Under the pieces are notes generated by a model. That model was not told where the DNA came from, searched no databases, and saw only the letters and a list, made by a program, of their open reading frames with translations. A DNA stretch of 64,000 nt from Sphingobacteriaceae bacterium (lineage in GTDB: Bacteria > Bacteroidota > Bacteroidia > Sphingobacteriales > Sphingobacteriaceae), in contig JAQSWM010000003.1 in assembly GCA_029266635.1 (NCBI GenBank), positions 248,001 to 312,000 of the forward strand, in the 5' to 3' direction. The position numbers were made by a program, and so were the translations under genes. Of this stretch, positions 40,877 through 51,000 are shown one piece after another (within the stretch, counting starts at the first letter, position 1; each line of letters begins with the position of its first letter).

Positions 40877-42697
40877 TTGCGTTATATTCTCATAACCATC
40901 GGTCTTTTTATTCTGTTGTGCGGTTCGGTTGGTTTTACCGGACCTGCCAGAGAAGACAAATTAGAAGGCAGAACGGTTGAATACTTTAAACTTAATTCTG
41001 CTGCTTTTGCTACCGCGATAGGCGACTTAAAAACCGCTATCGCTGATCTCAAAGCCGACAGCACCAGCATTAAGGCTGCAAGGCACAAGCTGGCAGATGC
41101 CCGGCTTGCGTACAAAAAGCTCCAGTTTTTCTTTGAATACTTTTTTCCGCCACAAGCGATATTTTACAATGCTCCTGCGAAGGTTGAGGTTGAAGATCCA
41201 TTTATTGAGCTCGATGATCCTCGTGGGCTACAAGTAATTGAATCATTGTTGTTTGATGATCCTCTGGCGTATAAAGCCGAACTGGGGGAGCAAATTGAGC
41301 TGTTGGATCATACAGCGAAAGACTTGCCTGCGCTCATTTACAACTTTAAAGCTACTGATAAACAGATACTGGAAAGCCTAAGGCTGGAGTTGGTGAGAGT
41401 AATAGCCCTGACAATTACCGGCTACGATGCGCCCATGCTCAAAACCGGGATTAAGGAGGCATTTAATTCGACGACTGCAATTAAATACATAATTGAGCCT
41501 TACTTAAAGTTGGACTATAAAGGTTCGGATAGTTTAGCGGTCTTTTTGAACCGCTCTCTCTTATTGCTCGAGAGAAATCAGGATTTCGACAGCTTTGACC
41601 GAATGGCATTTCTGACATCAGCAGCCCTTCCGCTTCAGCAGGAGCTCGGCAGGTTTATAAAAGCTAATCAGCTTGAGCTCAATACATCGGATGTACTAAA
41701 TTACGATGCAGCTAACATTTTCTCCGCAAATGCCTTGAGGGTACCGGCACTTGCAAAAAGCACAGGCACTAATTCTGGCTTAGCCGAACTTGGGCAAGAG
41801 CTTTTTTTTGAGAAAGCCCTTTCGGGCGATGGGAAGAAGAGTTGTGCCAGTTGCCATCAGCCGGAAAAGTATTTCACGGATGCACTACCAAAAAGCGTTG
41901 CAGCTGATGGCCACAGCAGCCTGAACCGAAATGCTCCTTCAGTTTTGTATTCTGCGCTGCAAAAGAAGCAGTTTTGGGATGGGCGTGCAGAAAGCCTCGA
42001 GGAGCAGGTCGAAGCGGTGCTCTTTAACACAAACGAGATGAATTCTTCGCGGCAGCTCTTGTCGGGTTTGAAGAAGAACGTTGCGCTAGCAAAACAGTTC
42101 CAGCAAGTATTCCCCGATTCGGCTACGATCAATCACACGCTGATCGGGAAAGCCATTGCTACTTATCTTCAAACGCTGCAACCTTTTAGCTCAGCATTTG
42201 ACCGCTACATCGCGGGAGATAAAACCGCCATGACTTCCGAGCAAATTCGCGGTTTCAACCTGTTTATGGGAAAAGCGCAATGCGGCACCTGCCATTTTGC
42301 GCCGGTTTTTAATGGCTTGATCCCACCCTTGTACCAGCGTTCGGAGTTTGAAGTGCTTGGTACAACGGCATCAGATGATCTTGAGCATCCAGAGTTAGAC
42401 AAGGATTTGGGCCGATTTGAGGTGCTCCAAGCTGAACCGTATAAACGAGCTTTCAAAACCCCCACTGTGAGGAATGCAGCTAAAACTGCACCTTACATGC
42501 ACAACGGCGGGTTCAAAGATCTCAGCTCTGTTCTCAACTTCTACAATCTTGGCGGAGGTGCCGGGCTGGGAGTTAATGTAACAAATCAGACACTTTCTGC
42601 CGTTCCCCTGCACTTGTCTGGCGATGAAATGAAAGATATTATTAGTTTTATCGACGCTCTTACGGACGAAATTCCGATTAGTAAATTACCTAACTAA
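40877..42697 (+). CDS. Diheme cytochrome c peroxidase/MauG-family protein with N-terminal helical domain
   Basis: 606 aa. Signal peptide from a TTG start right after the preceding stop (LRYILITIGLFILLCGSVGF); no ATG is available for several hundred codons. Residues about 30-290 form an all-helical domain with imelysin-like character (AARHKLADARLAYKKLQFFF). Residues about 300-606 are a CCP/MauG domain with two heme motifs, CASCH (about 322-326) and CGTCH (about 469-473), and KTPTVRNAAKTAPYMHNGGF with the distal Met/His region. Likely a periplasmic peroxidase or MauG-like oxidase. Followed with no gap by a phosphatase gene. Confidence 0.85.
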   Translation: MRYILITIGLFILLCGSVGFTGPAREDKLEGRTVEYFKLNSAAFATAIGDLKTAIADLKADSTSIKAARHKLADARLAYKKLQFFFEYFFPPQAIFYNAPAKVEVEDPFIELDDPRGLQVIESLLFDDPLAYKAELGEQIELLDHTAKDLPALIYNFKATDKQILESLRLELVRVIALTITGYDAPMLKTGIKEAFNSTTAIKYIIEPYLKLDYKGSDSLAVFLNRSLLLLERNQDFDSFDRMAFLTSAALPLQQELGRFIKANQLELNTSDVLNYDAANIFSANALRVPALAKSTGTNSGLAELGQELFFEKALSGDGKKSCASCHQPEKYFTDALPKSVAADGHSSLNRNAPSVLYSALQKKQFWDGRAESLEEQVEAVLFNTNEMNSSRQLLSGLKKNVALAKQFQQVFPDSATINHTLIGKAIATYLQTLQPFSSAFDRYIAGDKTAMTSEQIRGFNLFMGKAQCGTCHFAPVFNGLIPPLYQRSEFEVLGTTASDDLEHPELDKDLGRFEVLQAEPYKRAFKTPTVRNAAKTAPYMHNGGFKDLSSVLNFYNLGGGAGLGVNVTNQTLSAVPLHLSGDEMKDIISFIDALTDEIPISKLPN

Positions 42698-44266
42698 ATG
42701 AACTTGAAATTTTACTTTAAAAGTGCTGCACTGGCAACGTTTGCATGTGTTTACCTGATAGGCTGTTCTGTAACTAAGCCTGCTTTAGATCCATCAGCAG
42801 GAGTCCTAATCCGCGGCCCGTATTTACAGGCAGCCACTGATAATAGCATCGTAATCAGGTGGCGTACAGAAAAGCCAACTATTGGGATGGTGTGGCTTGG
42901 CTCGTCAACAGATAATGTCAGTAAAAAAGGCTCGGAAGATGCGCCCACTACCGAGCACATCGTTAAGGTAGATGGGTTAAAGCCGGAGACCAAATACTTC
43001 TATTCAATCGGTGATAAGCAGGCAGCCTTACAGGGAAATGCCGAGAATTACTTTTATACACTGCCTGAACCAGGCAAGGCAGGAGTTTATCGGGTGGGAA
43101 TTTTTGGCGATTGCGGGACCAACACCGTTAAGCAGACCGACGCCCGTGATCAGTTGATCAAATACTTGGGAAGCAACTATATGACTGCCTGGATTTTGTT
43201 GGGCGATAATGCCTACAACACCGGCACTGATGCGCAATACCAAACTAACTTCTTCAATATCTACAAAGACAACCTGCTGAAGAAATATCCGCTCTTCCCA
43301 GCACCGGGAAATCACGATTACGCCAATTTGCGGGGGAAAGCAAACGATCCTCTAAATAGTTCAGGAAGCGCTGACTATTATAAGAACTTCACAATGCCGA
43401 TCAACGGTGAGTCTGGGGGAGTGCCATCAAAAGACAAGGCGTTCTATTCATTTGACATCGGCAATGCTCATTTCCTTTCACTCGATTCTTATGGGGATAG
43501 GGAAGGTTTGATTTACGATACCTTGAGTGCGGAGGTAAAATGGGTGAAAGAAGATTTAGCTGCTAACAAAAACAAACAATGGGTTATCGCCTACTGGCAC
43601 CACCCACCTTACACCATGGGCACACACGACTCCGACAAAGAGCAGGATCTCGTGAAAATCCGTGAAAACTTCATCAAAATTCTTGAACGGAATGGTGTCG
43701 ACCTGATTATTTGCGGGCACAGCCATACCTACGAACGTTCCAAATTAATGACCGGCTACTTCGGTCGTGAAAACGATTTTAGCCCTAAGTTCAATCTCAG
43801 CAACTCGACAGGAACATACACCGGAGCAGACAATTCCTGCCCGTACGTCAAATCATCAGTTGTGAATCAGGGAACCGTTTACGTGGTTACCGGCTCCGCG
43901 GGTAAGATTGGCGGCGCCCAGCCAACCTGGCCACACAACGCCATGACCTTCTCGAACAATACCATTACGGGAGCCAGTATGCTTGAGATCCAAGGCAACA
44001 GGATTGACCTAAAGTGGCTTTCCGCTGATGGCAAGATTGGCGACCAATTCACCATGATGAAAGATGTAAATCAAACCACTAACCTGGCGGTCAAAAAGGG
44101 CAAACAGCTAACGCTCACAGCATCGTATGTGGGCAACTACAACTGGGCTGGAAGTTCAGAAACAGCTAAAACCATCACAGTAAAGCCAACCGAAACAACC
44201 ACTTATACAGTTCGAGACCAGTTTAACTGTATTCAGGATACCTTCAACGTAACTGTAGAAGATTAG
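42698..44266 (+). CDS. Purple-acid-phosphatase-like metallophosphoesterase lipoprotein
   Basis: 522 aa, lipobox LIGC (Cys about 23). A fibronectin-III-like N-terminal domain (about 35-125, IRGPYLQAATDNSIVIRW) precedes the metallophosphatase domain with all metal motifs: FGDCG, LLGDNAYN, GNHDY, YWHHPPYT, CGHSHTYERS. The last 85 residues, with a TTYTVRD block, look like an immunoglobulin-type domain. Expected to release phosphate from organic phosphates at the cell surface. The start follows the peroxidase stop directly (TAA ATG). The substrate is not determined. Confidence 0.9.
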   Translation: MNLKFYFKSAALATFACVYLIGCSVTKPALDPSAGVLIRGPYLQAATDNSIVIRWRTEKPTIGMVWLGSSTDNVSKKGSEDAPTTEHIVKVDGLKPETKYFYSIGDKQAALQGNAENYFYTLPEPGKAGVYRVGIFGDCGTNTVKQTDARDQLIKYLGSNYMTAWILLGDNAYNTGTDAQYQTNFFNIYKDNLLKKYPLFPAPGNHDYANLRGKANDPLNSSGSADYYKNFTMPINGESGGVPSKDKAFYSFDIGNAHFLSLDSYGDREGLIYDTLSAEVKWVKEDLAANKNKQWVIAYWHHPPYTMGTHDSDKEQDLVKIRENFIKILERNGVDLIICGHSHTYERSKLMTGYFGRENDFSPKFNLSNSTGTYTGADNSCPYVKSSVVNQGTVYVVTGSAGKIGGAQPTWPHNAMTFSNNTITGASMLEIQGNRIDLKWLSADGKIGDQFTMMKDVNQTTNLAVKKGKQLTLTASYVGNYNWAGSSETAKTITVKPTETTTYTVRDQFNCIQDTFNVTVED

Positions 44267-44272
44267 AAAAGT

Positions 44273-44304
44273 CTTGGGAGAAGCATCAGAATGCTTCTCC
44301 CAAG
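44273..44304 (-). terminator. Terminator hairpin overlapping the 3' end of the surface-antigen gene
   Basis: Perfect 14-bp arms (44273-44286 and 44291-44304) with a 4-nt loop. On the minus strand, the first arm encodes the last sense codons of the barrel gene and the loop holds its TGA stop; acttttct follows. It also lies 6 bp after the phosphatase stop, so it can serve both converging genes. Confidence 0.8.
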
Positions 44305-45419
44305 CTTACATAAAAACCTTTTTGGCGTTCTTCGTTTGTACGTTTTTCGCCAAAGCCATAATCAAGGCGGATGCTCAGCCCCCGTTCTACATCAAAAAAG
44401 TAGCGCATCCCGGCACCGTATGAGGGCTTGAAGCGGCTTACGCTTAAGTTGTTGTTCTGATAAACGCTGCCCGCTCCGGCAAATCCCACAAAACCCAATC
44501 TCGGGATAAAACGATAGCGAATTTCAGCCTGGGCGGCGAGCAGGTTCTCATCGCGGTAGCGCCCGGTGTAATAGCCACGCATCATCTGGTCGTTGCCAAG
44601 CTGTGGCAAAAGGTAAAAGGGCGACTGATCTCCTTGCAAACTCTGGTGGATAATGTTGAGTCCCAAAGTTGTTTTTTGGCTCAGGCTTTTAAACGTTCTG
44701 AAATCTGCCTTGAGCACCCCGCCCGTGTAATTATCTCTCCCAAAAAAATCGGGAGCAAACGAGTAGCTCACTTTCAGGTAAGAGCCTTTGGTGGTGTAGG
44801 TATTTGTGTTTCGGCTATCCAGAATTTGTGAGATGCCCAGAAATACAACCTTACCCCCACTTTGACCAAGCAATGTATAGTTGCTGTAAACTCCGCCGGC
44901 TTCTTTATCGCTGAAACGATAGTTCTCAAATGCAGCGTTCAGGCCGAAATAATATCCCCGTTTGATCAGCTTTTCCACTTCTCCGCTTAAGCGATATAGT
45001 TTCTGCACAATTACGTCTTTGTCGGCGTTGAGCGTTCTGTCGCCAGTTCCATAAAAGTTGAAGGGGAAGTTTTTATAGCGAATCTCACCCAAATAATGAT
45101 ACCTATTTTTCGGAGCCCATACATCGGCCTGAAGTTTGAAATTCGACTGTTTCTTTGTTGTAATTGAAGCAACCCCGCTCAGGGAAGAATTTCTTGTTAG
45201 CGTGTCTTTTCTGTCGGTATAAAATGAATACAGAGCTACCAGCCCGAATTCAAATCCGGTTTCCTGGGCATAGCCGATGACTGGCAGTGGGAGGAAGCTA
45301 CTGGAACGGGTTGTATCCTTTACATCCGACAGGAGTTTGCCGCCGAATTTCTTTTGCGCCAGAACCGGATGGAAGAAAAACAAGACAGAGCAAATAGTAA
45401 GTGCAAAATATCTCCTCAT
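44286..45419 (-). CDS. BamA/TamA-superfamily outer membrane barrel (surface antigen domain)
   Basis: 377 aa. Signal peptide (MRRYFALTICSVLFFFHPVL, cleavage near AQKK). There are no POTRA domains; the mature protein goes almost directly into a 16-strand-type barrel with the conserved features RGYYTGRYRDENLLAAQAEI, FVGFAGAGSVY and the end SIRLDYGFGEKR...YVSLGEAF. The RGY..GRYRD motif corresponds to the Omp85 lid-lock VRGF/YR region. The ATG at 45419 was chosen for the signal peptide. Function unknown; such short members are often encoded near phosphatases or lipoproteins. Its 3' end is part of a terminator. Confidence 0.85.
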   Translation of the reverse strand: MRRYFALTICSVLFFFHPVLAQKKFGGKLLSDVKDTTRSSSFLPLPVIGYAQETGFEFGLVALYSFYTDRKDTLTRNSSLSGVASITTKKQSNFKLQADVWAPKNRYHYLGEIRYKNFPFNFYGTGDRTLNADKDVIVQKLYRLSGEVEKLIKRGYYFGLNAAFENYRFSDKEAGGVYSNYTLLGQSGGKVVFLGISQILDSRNTNTYTTKGSYLKVSYSFAPDFFGRDNYTGGVLKADFRTFKSLSQKTTLGLNIIHQSLQGDQSPFYLLPQLGNDQMMRGYYTGRYRDENLLAAQAEIRYRFIPRLGFVGFAGAGSVYQNNNLSVSRFKPSYGAGMRYFFDVERGLSIRLDYGFGEKRTNEERQKGFYVSLGEAF

Positions 45420-45518
45420 AAAGGCCGAATATATAGTTTGTAACTGATGTACCGATAATTGTGGGAAGCAATCAAACCTGGTTTTGTTTTTTGCCCCAAC
45501 CAAGCGCCACGAAATACC

Positions 45519-45526
45519 TATTTTTG
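45519..45526 (+). promoter_or_regulatory. -7 box of the deoxyhypusine synthase-like gene
   Basis: TATTTTTG, exact TAnnTTTG match, 19 bp before the ATG at 45546; a TTTG occurs at 45490-45493, a somewhat long 25-bp spacer. Confidence 0.5.
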
Positions 45527-45545
45527 CGCTCTAAATTTTCAAGAC

Positions 45546-46523
45546 ATGACGAACAAAGGCCCAATATCTCAATTCATAGAAAGAAATTACCTGCACTTTA
45601 ATGCTGCAGCATTGGTAGATGCCGCTAAGGGTTACGAAACCCATCTTGAAGAAGGCGGAAAAATGATGATCACCTTAGCCGGTGCCATGAGCACAGCCGA
45701 GCTAGGTATTTCACTTGCAGAAATGATCCGGCAGGACAAGGTTGCAATAATTTCCTGTACCGGAGCCAACCTGGAGGAAGACATCATGAACCTGGTGGCT
45801 CACACACATTATAAACGGGTACCAAACTATCGCGACCTGAGCCCAAAGGAAGAATGGGATCTGTTAGAGCAGGGCTATAACCGTGTTACGGATACCTGTA
45901 TCCCCGAGGAGGAAGCCTTCAGGAGGATTCAGCGCCATATTCACAAAATCTGGAAAGATGCTGAAGACAAAGGCGAACGCTATTTCCCACATGAATATAT
46001 GTACGAGCTTTTGCTTAGCGAAGTAATGAAAGGCGATTATGAGATTCCGGTTGAGAATAGCTGGATGATTGCTGCTGCCGAGAAAAACCTGCCGATCATT
46101 GTTCCGGGATGGGAGGATAGCACAATGGGAAATATCTTCGCCTCTTACGTGATTAAAGGGGAATTGCAGGCCTCCACTATGAAGAGCGGGATTGAATATA
46201 TGGGTTATCTGGCGGATTGGTATCAAAAGAACTGCAGTGGAAAAGGAATTGGGTTTTTCCAGATCGGTGGGGGTATTGCTGGCGATTTCCCGATCTGTGT
46301 AGTACCAATGCTTTACCAGGATTTGGAGATGCACGAGATTCCTTTCTGGAGCTACTTCTGCCAGATTTCAGATTCAACTACTTCTTATGGTTCTTATTCA
46401 GGAGCTGTTCCAAACGAGAAAATTACCTGGGGCAAGCTGGATATTCAAACGCCAAAATTCATTGTGGAATCTGATGCGACCATCGTGGCACCGCTCATCT
46501 TTGCCTGGGTGCTCGGTCAATAA
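45546..46523 (+). CDS. Deoxyhypusine synthase-family protein
   Basis: 325 aa, Rossmann-like NAD-binding enzyme family. Conserved blocks: TLAGAMSTAELGISLAEMIR, ISCTGANLEEDIMN, IIVPGWEDSTMGNIFASYVI, GGGIAGDFPI and, near the end, EKITWGKLDI, which holds the lysine that forms the covalent intermediate in the eukaryotic enzyme. Bacteria lack eIF5A, so the usual substrate is absent; bacterial homologs are thought to act in polyamine (homospermidine-type) metabolism or on unknown targets. The ATG at 45546 gives the natural start; upstream sequence holds the promoter. Confidence 0.88.
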   Translation: MTNKGPISQFIERNYLHFNAAALVDAAKGYETHLEEGGKMMITLAGAMSTAELGISLAEMIRQDKVAIISCTGANLEEDIMNLVAHTHYKRVPNYRDLSPKEEWDLLEQGYNRVTDTCIPEEEAFRRIQRHIHKIWKDAEDKGERYFPHEYMYELLLSEVMKGDYEIPVENSWMIAAAEKNLPIIVPGWEDSTMGNIFASYVIKGELQASTMKSGIEYMGYLADWYQKNCSGKGIGFFQIGGGIAGDFPICVVPMLYQDLEMHEIPFWSYFCQISDSTTSYGSYSGAVPNEKITWGKLDIQTPKFIVESDATIVAPLIFAWVLGQ

Positions 46524-46684
46524 AAATTATATATTAAGAAGCAAATCTGCTTTCGAAGGCAAGATTTTGCCGAGCTTGTAAACACCTTTAAAATGTGCTT
46601 AATAGGCGATTTTGGCAACTATTTAGAAAGGTTATAAATTAGTATTAACGGTCATGTAAGTGTCATCCATACCTTAATAAGTTA

Positions 46685-46692
46685 TACTTTTG
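46685..46692 (+). promoter_or_regulatory. Possible -7 box for the alternative complex III operon
   Basis: TACTTTTG matches TAnnTTTG and lies 75 bp before the actA ATG, in a 244-bp A/T-rich gap. No convincing -33 element. Confidence 0.45.
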
Positions 46693-46767
46693 TCGTCTGA
46701 AAAGGTGGGCATAAATTCTTGCCGCTAATTCTGATTTTTAATTCAAAATCTAGCATAAATACTCAAT

Positions 46768-48039
46768 ATGAGAAACATCTCATTGTTTTTTAGAAGTGTT
46801 GTAAAATCGTTAACCCTATTATTTTTCCTGGCAATAACAGCAAATTCTGTATCCGCCCAAAGCGCAGCAGAAGGCGTTACCCTCTTCAAGCAGAAATGTA
46901 CCGCATGCCATGCGCTTAACGCAAAGGTTGTTGGCCCTGCGCTAAAGGGTGTAACAGATCGCCGCAGCGAAGAGTGGCTGATAAAATGGATTCGTAACTC
47001 TCAGGCAATGATTGCCTCCGGCGATCCTGAAGCAGTTAAGATTTTTAACGAATATAAGCCTGCAGTAATGACTCCGTTCCCGGAGCTTACTGAAGAAAAT
47101 GTAAAAAGCATTTTAGCTTACATCAAAGAAGGCGATAAGCCTGCGCCAGCTGCTCCCGGCGATGTTGCTGCTCAGGGCGCAGGAGCTTCATCTAACGGCA
47201 TCAGCGATTTTGCTCTTTGGGGACTTGTTGCTGTAATTGTAATTGCTTTCTTAATCATCGTAGTTCTTAACCGCGTTGTTAAAACGCTGGAGCGTATGAT
47301 GCTGAAAAAGCAGGGCGTCTTGGTTGAGGAAGTTGAGCTTGTAGAAAAAGACAGGTTAGCTGGTCTTAAAAAACTCGCTAAGAACAAGAAATTTATATTT
47401 TTCGTGATTATTCTGGTGGTCATCTTCATGAGCACAGCAAGCTGGATGGGCATGTGGAATACAGGCGTTCATACAGGTTACCAGCCGGTACAGCCAATCA
47501 AATTCTCTCACCAGCTACACGCCGGCATCAACAAAATAGATTGTCAATACTGCCATACGGGAGCATATAAATCTAAGAACGCTTCAATCCCGTCGCTTAA
47601 CGTTTGTATGAACTGCCACAATTATGTAACCGCTGCTGAAAAGAACGGCGGGCAGCTATCGCCTGAGATTGCGAAAATATACCGTGCGCTCGATTACAAT
47701 CCAGATACTAAGCAGTACGGAAACAATCAGAAGCCAATTGAGTGGGTTCGCATCCATAACCTTCCGGATTTTGCATACTTCAACCACTCGCAGCATGTAA
47801 ACGTGGCCGGCGTGAAATGCCAGAAGTGCCACGGGCCAATCCAGACCATGGAAGAAGTTTACCAGGCGTCTCCACTAACAATGAAATGGTGTATCAACTG
47901 CCATAAGGAAACCGAAGTGAACCACAAAGGCAACGCTTATTACAATAAGCTGATTGCTGCACATGATCAGTTGAAAAAAGGAGAGAAAGTAACTCCTGCA
48001 GTTTTAGGCGGCCTCGAGTGCGGAAAGTGCCACTATTAA
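46768..48039 (+). CDS. actA: Alternative complex III subunit ActA, six-heme form
   Basis: 423 aa. Signal peptide (cleavage near VSAQS), an N-terminal single-heme cytochrome c domain (CTACH, 44-48; a Met-containing AVMTPFPELT about 100 as candidate axial ligand), two membrane helices (about 148-170 and 209-230) and a pentaheme region with CQYCH, CMNCH, CQKCH, CINCH and CGKCH (about 258-422). ActA is the multiheme electron wire of the quinol-oxidising alternative complex III. The five-heme core is the usual form; the sixth, N-terminal heme is an addition. First gene of the respiratory block; actB follows 43 bp later. Confidence 0.92.
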   Translation: MRNISLFFRSVVKSLTLLFFLAITANSVSAQSAAEGVTLFKQKCTACHALNAKVVGPALKGVTDRRSEEWLIKWIRNSQAMIASGDPEAVKIFNEYKPAVMTPFPELTEENVKSILAYIKEGDKPAPAAPGDVAAQGAGASSNGISDFALWGLVAVIVIAFLIIVVLNRVVKTLERMMLKKQGVLVEEVELVEKDRLAGLKKLAKNKKFIFFVIILVVIFMSTASWMGMWNTGVHTGYQPVQPIKFSHQLHAGINKIDCQYCHTGAYKSKNASIPSLNVCMNCHNYVTAAEKNGGQLSPEIAKIYRALDYNPDTKQYGNNQKPIEWVRIHNLPDFAYFNHSQHVNVAGVKCQKCHGPIQTMEEVYQASPLTMKWCINCHKETEVNHKGNAYYNKLIAAHDQLKKGEKVTPAVLGGLECGKCHY

Positions 48040-48082
48040 TCATATAATAATTTAAAACTTACGTAAAGTTTATATAGCTTAA

Positions 48083-51000
48083 ATGGAAAGCAATAAAAAA
48101 TACTGGAAAGGTTTAGAAGAGCTTCATAAAGAACCCGCTTTTGTTGAAAATAGCAAAAACGAATTCGCAGAGCCACTTCCTCTCGAGGAAGTGCTTAACG
48201 AAGCCGGGCTCAGCACTGTAGCACCACGCCGCGATTTTCTGAAAGCATTAGGATTTGGCCTTGGCGCTGTAACCTTAGCCGCTTGCCAGAGTTCTCCTGT
48301 ACAAACATCAATCCCATACCTGGTAAAACCCGAAGAAGTTGTTCCAGGCATACCCAACTATTACACTTCCACCTACAATGGGCACGGCGTGCTGGTAAAA
48401 ACCCGCGAAGGCCGTCCGATTAAAATTGAAGGAAACCCTAATTGTATTATAAGCCAGGGAAGAGTAGATGCCCAAACTCAGGCTTCTGTTCTTGACCTGT
48501 ACGATGTTTCCCGCCTTCATGATCCAGTTCTTAATGGACAGAAAGCTTCATGGCAGGCAGTTGACCAGTTTGTGAAATCAGCGTTAAGCAACGCTCAGGC
48601 TGGCGGTAAAAACATTCGTATTGTTGCCAAAACTATAAACAGCCCATCAACCAAGGCTGTAATTGCAGATTTTACTGCTAAATTCCCTAATACTAAGTTG
48701 GTTCAGGTAGATCCTGTATCGTATACCGGCATCATCCAGGCTAACCAAAACAGCTTTGGAAAAGCAGCACTGCCACATTACCGCTTTGATCTTGCTGATG
48801 TAATTGTAAGCTTCGGCGCTGATTTCCTTGGAACATGGATTTCGCCGGTTGAGTTTACCCGTCAGTATGTTTCGAACAGAAGCTGGGATGCGTTAAAAAC
48901 TAAAAAGATGTCACGCCACATTCAGTTTGAATCTGGCATGACGCTTACAGGCACAAATGCCGATGCTCGCATTGCAATAAAGCCATCTGAAGAAGGCATT
49001 GCACTATTAAATCTTTATACAGCTTTAGGTGGTGCAGTTAGCGGAGGAAAGACTCTTGCAAATAATGCTAAAGCCGATAAGGCAATCATGCTTGCTGCGA
49101 GGGAACTCGCTGCTGCTAAAGGACGTGCACTTGTTGTTTCTGGTTCTAACGATGTATCTGTTCAGATCCTGGTAAACTCTATCAATTCTTTGCTGGGCAG
49201 CTACGGAACAACTATCGACCTTGATAATGCTTCTTACCAGTATGCAGGTAACGATGCCGAATTTGTTGAGCTTATCAATGAAATGAAGCGTGGTATGGTG
49301 GATGCGGTGTTCTTCATCAACAGCAATCCGGCTTATGATTTCGTGAACCCGAAGGAATTTACCGATGCATTAGCCAAAGTGAAGCTCCGCGTTTCTTTCG
49401 CCGACCGCAAAAACGAGACTGCTGCACATTGCAACGTCATTGCACCTGCTAACCATTATCTGGAAGCATGGGGCGATTCAAATCCGTTAGAAGGATATTA
49501 CACGCTGGTACAGCCAACTATCAATCCGGTTTACAATACCCGTACAATTGAAGAAGGATTCCTGATCTGGTCTGATAACGCTGTTAAAGATTACTATCAG
49601 TATGTGCGCAACAATTGGGAAAAGACAGTACTTGCTCAAACAGGCAAAGACTGGAAAGGCTTGTTGCAAACAGGTTCAGTTTCCACCGGAGCCAAGTCTG
49701 GCGGTGCATATGCCTTTAACCGTGAGTTGGGCAGTGTTGCACAAACAATAGTTAACAAAAGCAATGCTTTGGCAAAAGGCGGCGATAATGTCGTTGAGCT
49801 CTCATTATATCAGAGTGTTGCTTTACGCGATGGTCACAATGCCAACAATCCATGGCTTCAGGAGTTGCCTGATCCGGTTTCGAAAGTAACCTGGGATAAT
49901 TTTGTTGCCATTAATCCAATCCACGCAGAAAAACTTGGCATTGTCGAGTTCGATCTTGTAACGCTTAAAAAAGGCAACTTGTCTATCACGCTACCGGTCT
50001 TGTATCAGCCCGGACAAGCAATGGGCACTGTGTCTGTAGCGCTTGGCTATGGCCGCACTGCAGCTGGAAAAGCCGGAAATGAAGTGGGCCAGAATGCTTA
50101 TCCATTTATAGATTTTGTAAACGGAACTTTCCAGGGAGTTGCGGCCGTTACGCTTGAAAAAGCGGGAGGTGCACGGGAACTTGCACAGACGCAAACCCAC
50201 CACTCGTTCGAAGGCCGCAACGTTGTCCGCGAAACAACTCTGAAAGATTACCTGAAAGATCATTACGCAGGTTCCGGTAAAAAGGCTGATCACAAGAAAT
50301 ATGACTTGTGGTATGATCACGAAAATCCGGGACACAACTGGGTAATGGCGATAGACCTGAATGCATGTACCGGTTGCGGTGCTTGTGTTGTGGCTTGTAA
50401 CGCCGAAAATAACATTCCGGTAGTTGGTCGCGATGAAGTGCGCCGCCGCCGTGAAATGCACTGGATACGGATCGATCGTTATTACACTTTCAACGAAGAC
50501 GGTAAAACCGTTACTGAAGAACGTGAAATAGATGATCTGAAGAATATGGAAAATGTGTCGGTGGTACATCAGCCGATGCTTTGCCAGCACTGCGAGCACG
50601 CACCGTGCGAAACTGTTTGCCCGGTATTAGCAACTGTACACTCTACAGAAGGCTTAAACCACATGGCTTACAACCGTTGCGTTGGTACACGTTATTGCGC
50701 AAATAACTGTCCGTACAAAGTACGCCGCTTCAACTGGTTTAACTACTGGAATGACTCACGCTTCGATAATTATATGAACAATGAGTTTACTCAGTTGGTG
50801 TTGAACCCTGATGTAACTACCCGCTTCCGTGGAGTTATGGAAAAATGCTCTATGTGTATTCAGCGTATTCAAAGTGGGAAGCTTCAGGCCAAATTAGAGC
50901 GCCGTCCTGTTAGGGATGGAGAAATCCAAACTGCATGTCAACAAACTTGCCCAGGAAACGCCATCATCTTCGGAGATGTGAATGATCCGAAATCGGCAGT

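Noticed and set aside
49991-50599. A 202-codon open frame on the minus strand inside actB
   Set aside because: It is antisense to the well-conserved Fe-S part of ActB, has no signal, domain or start context, and mirrors the codon pattern of actB.
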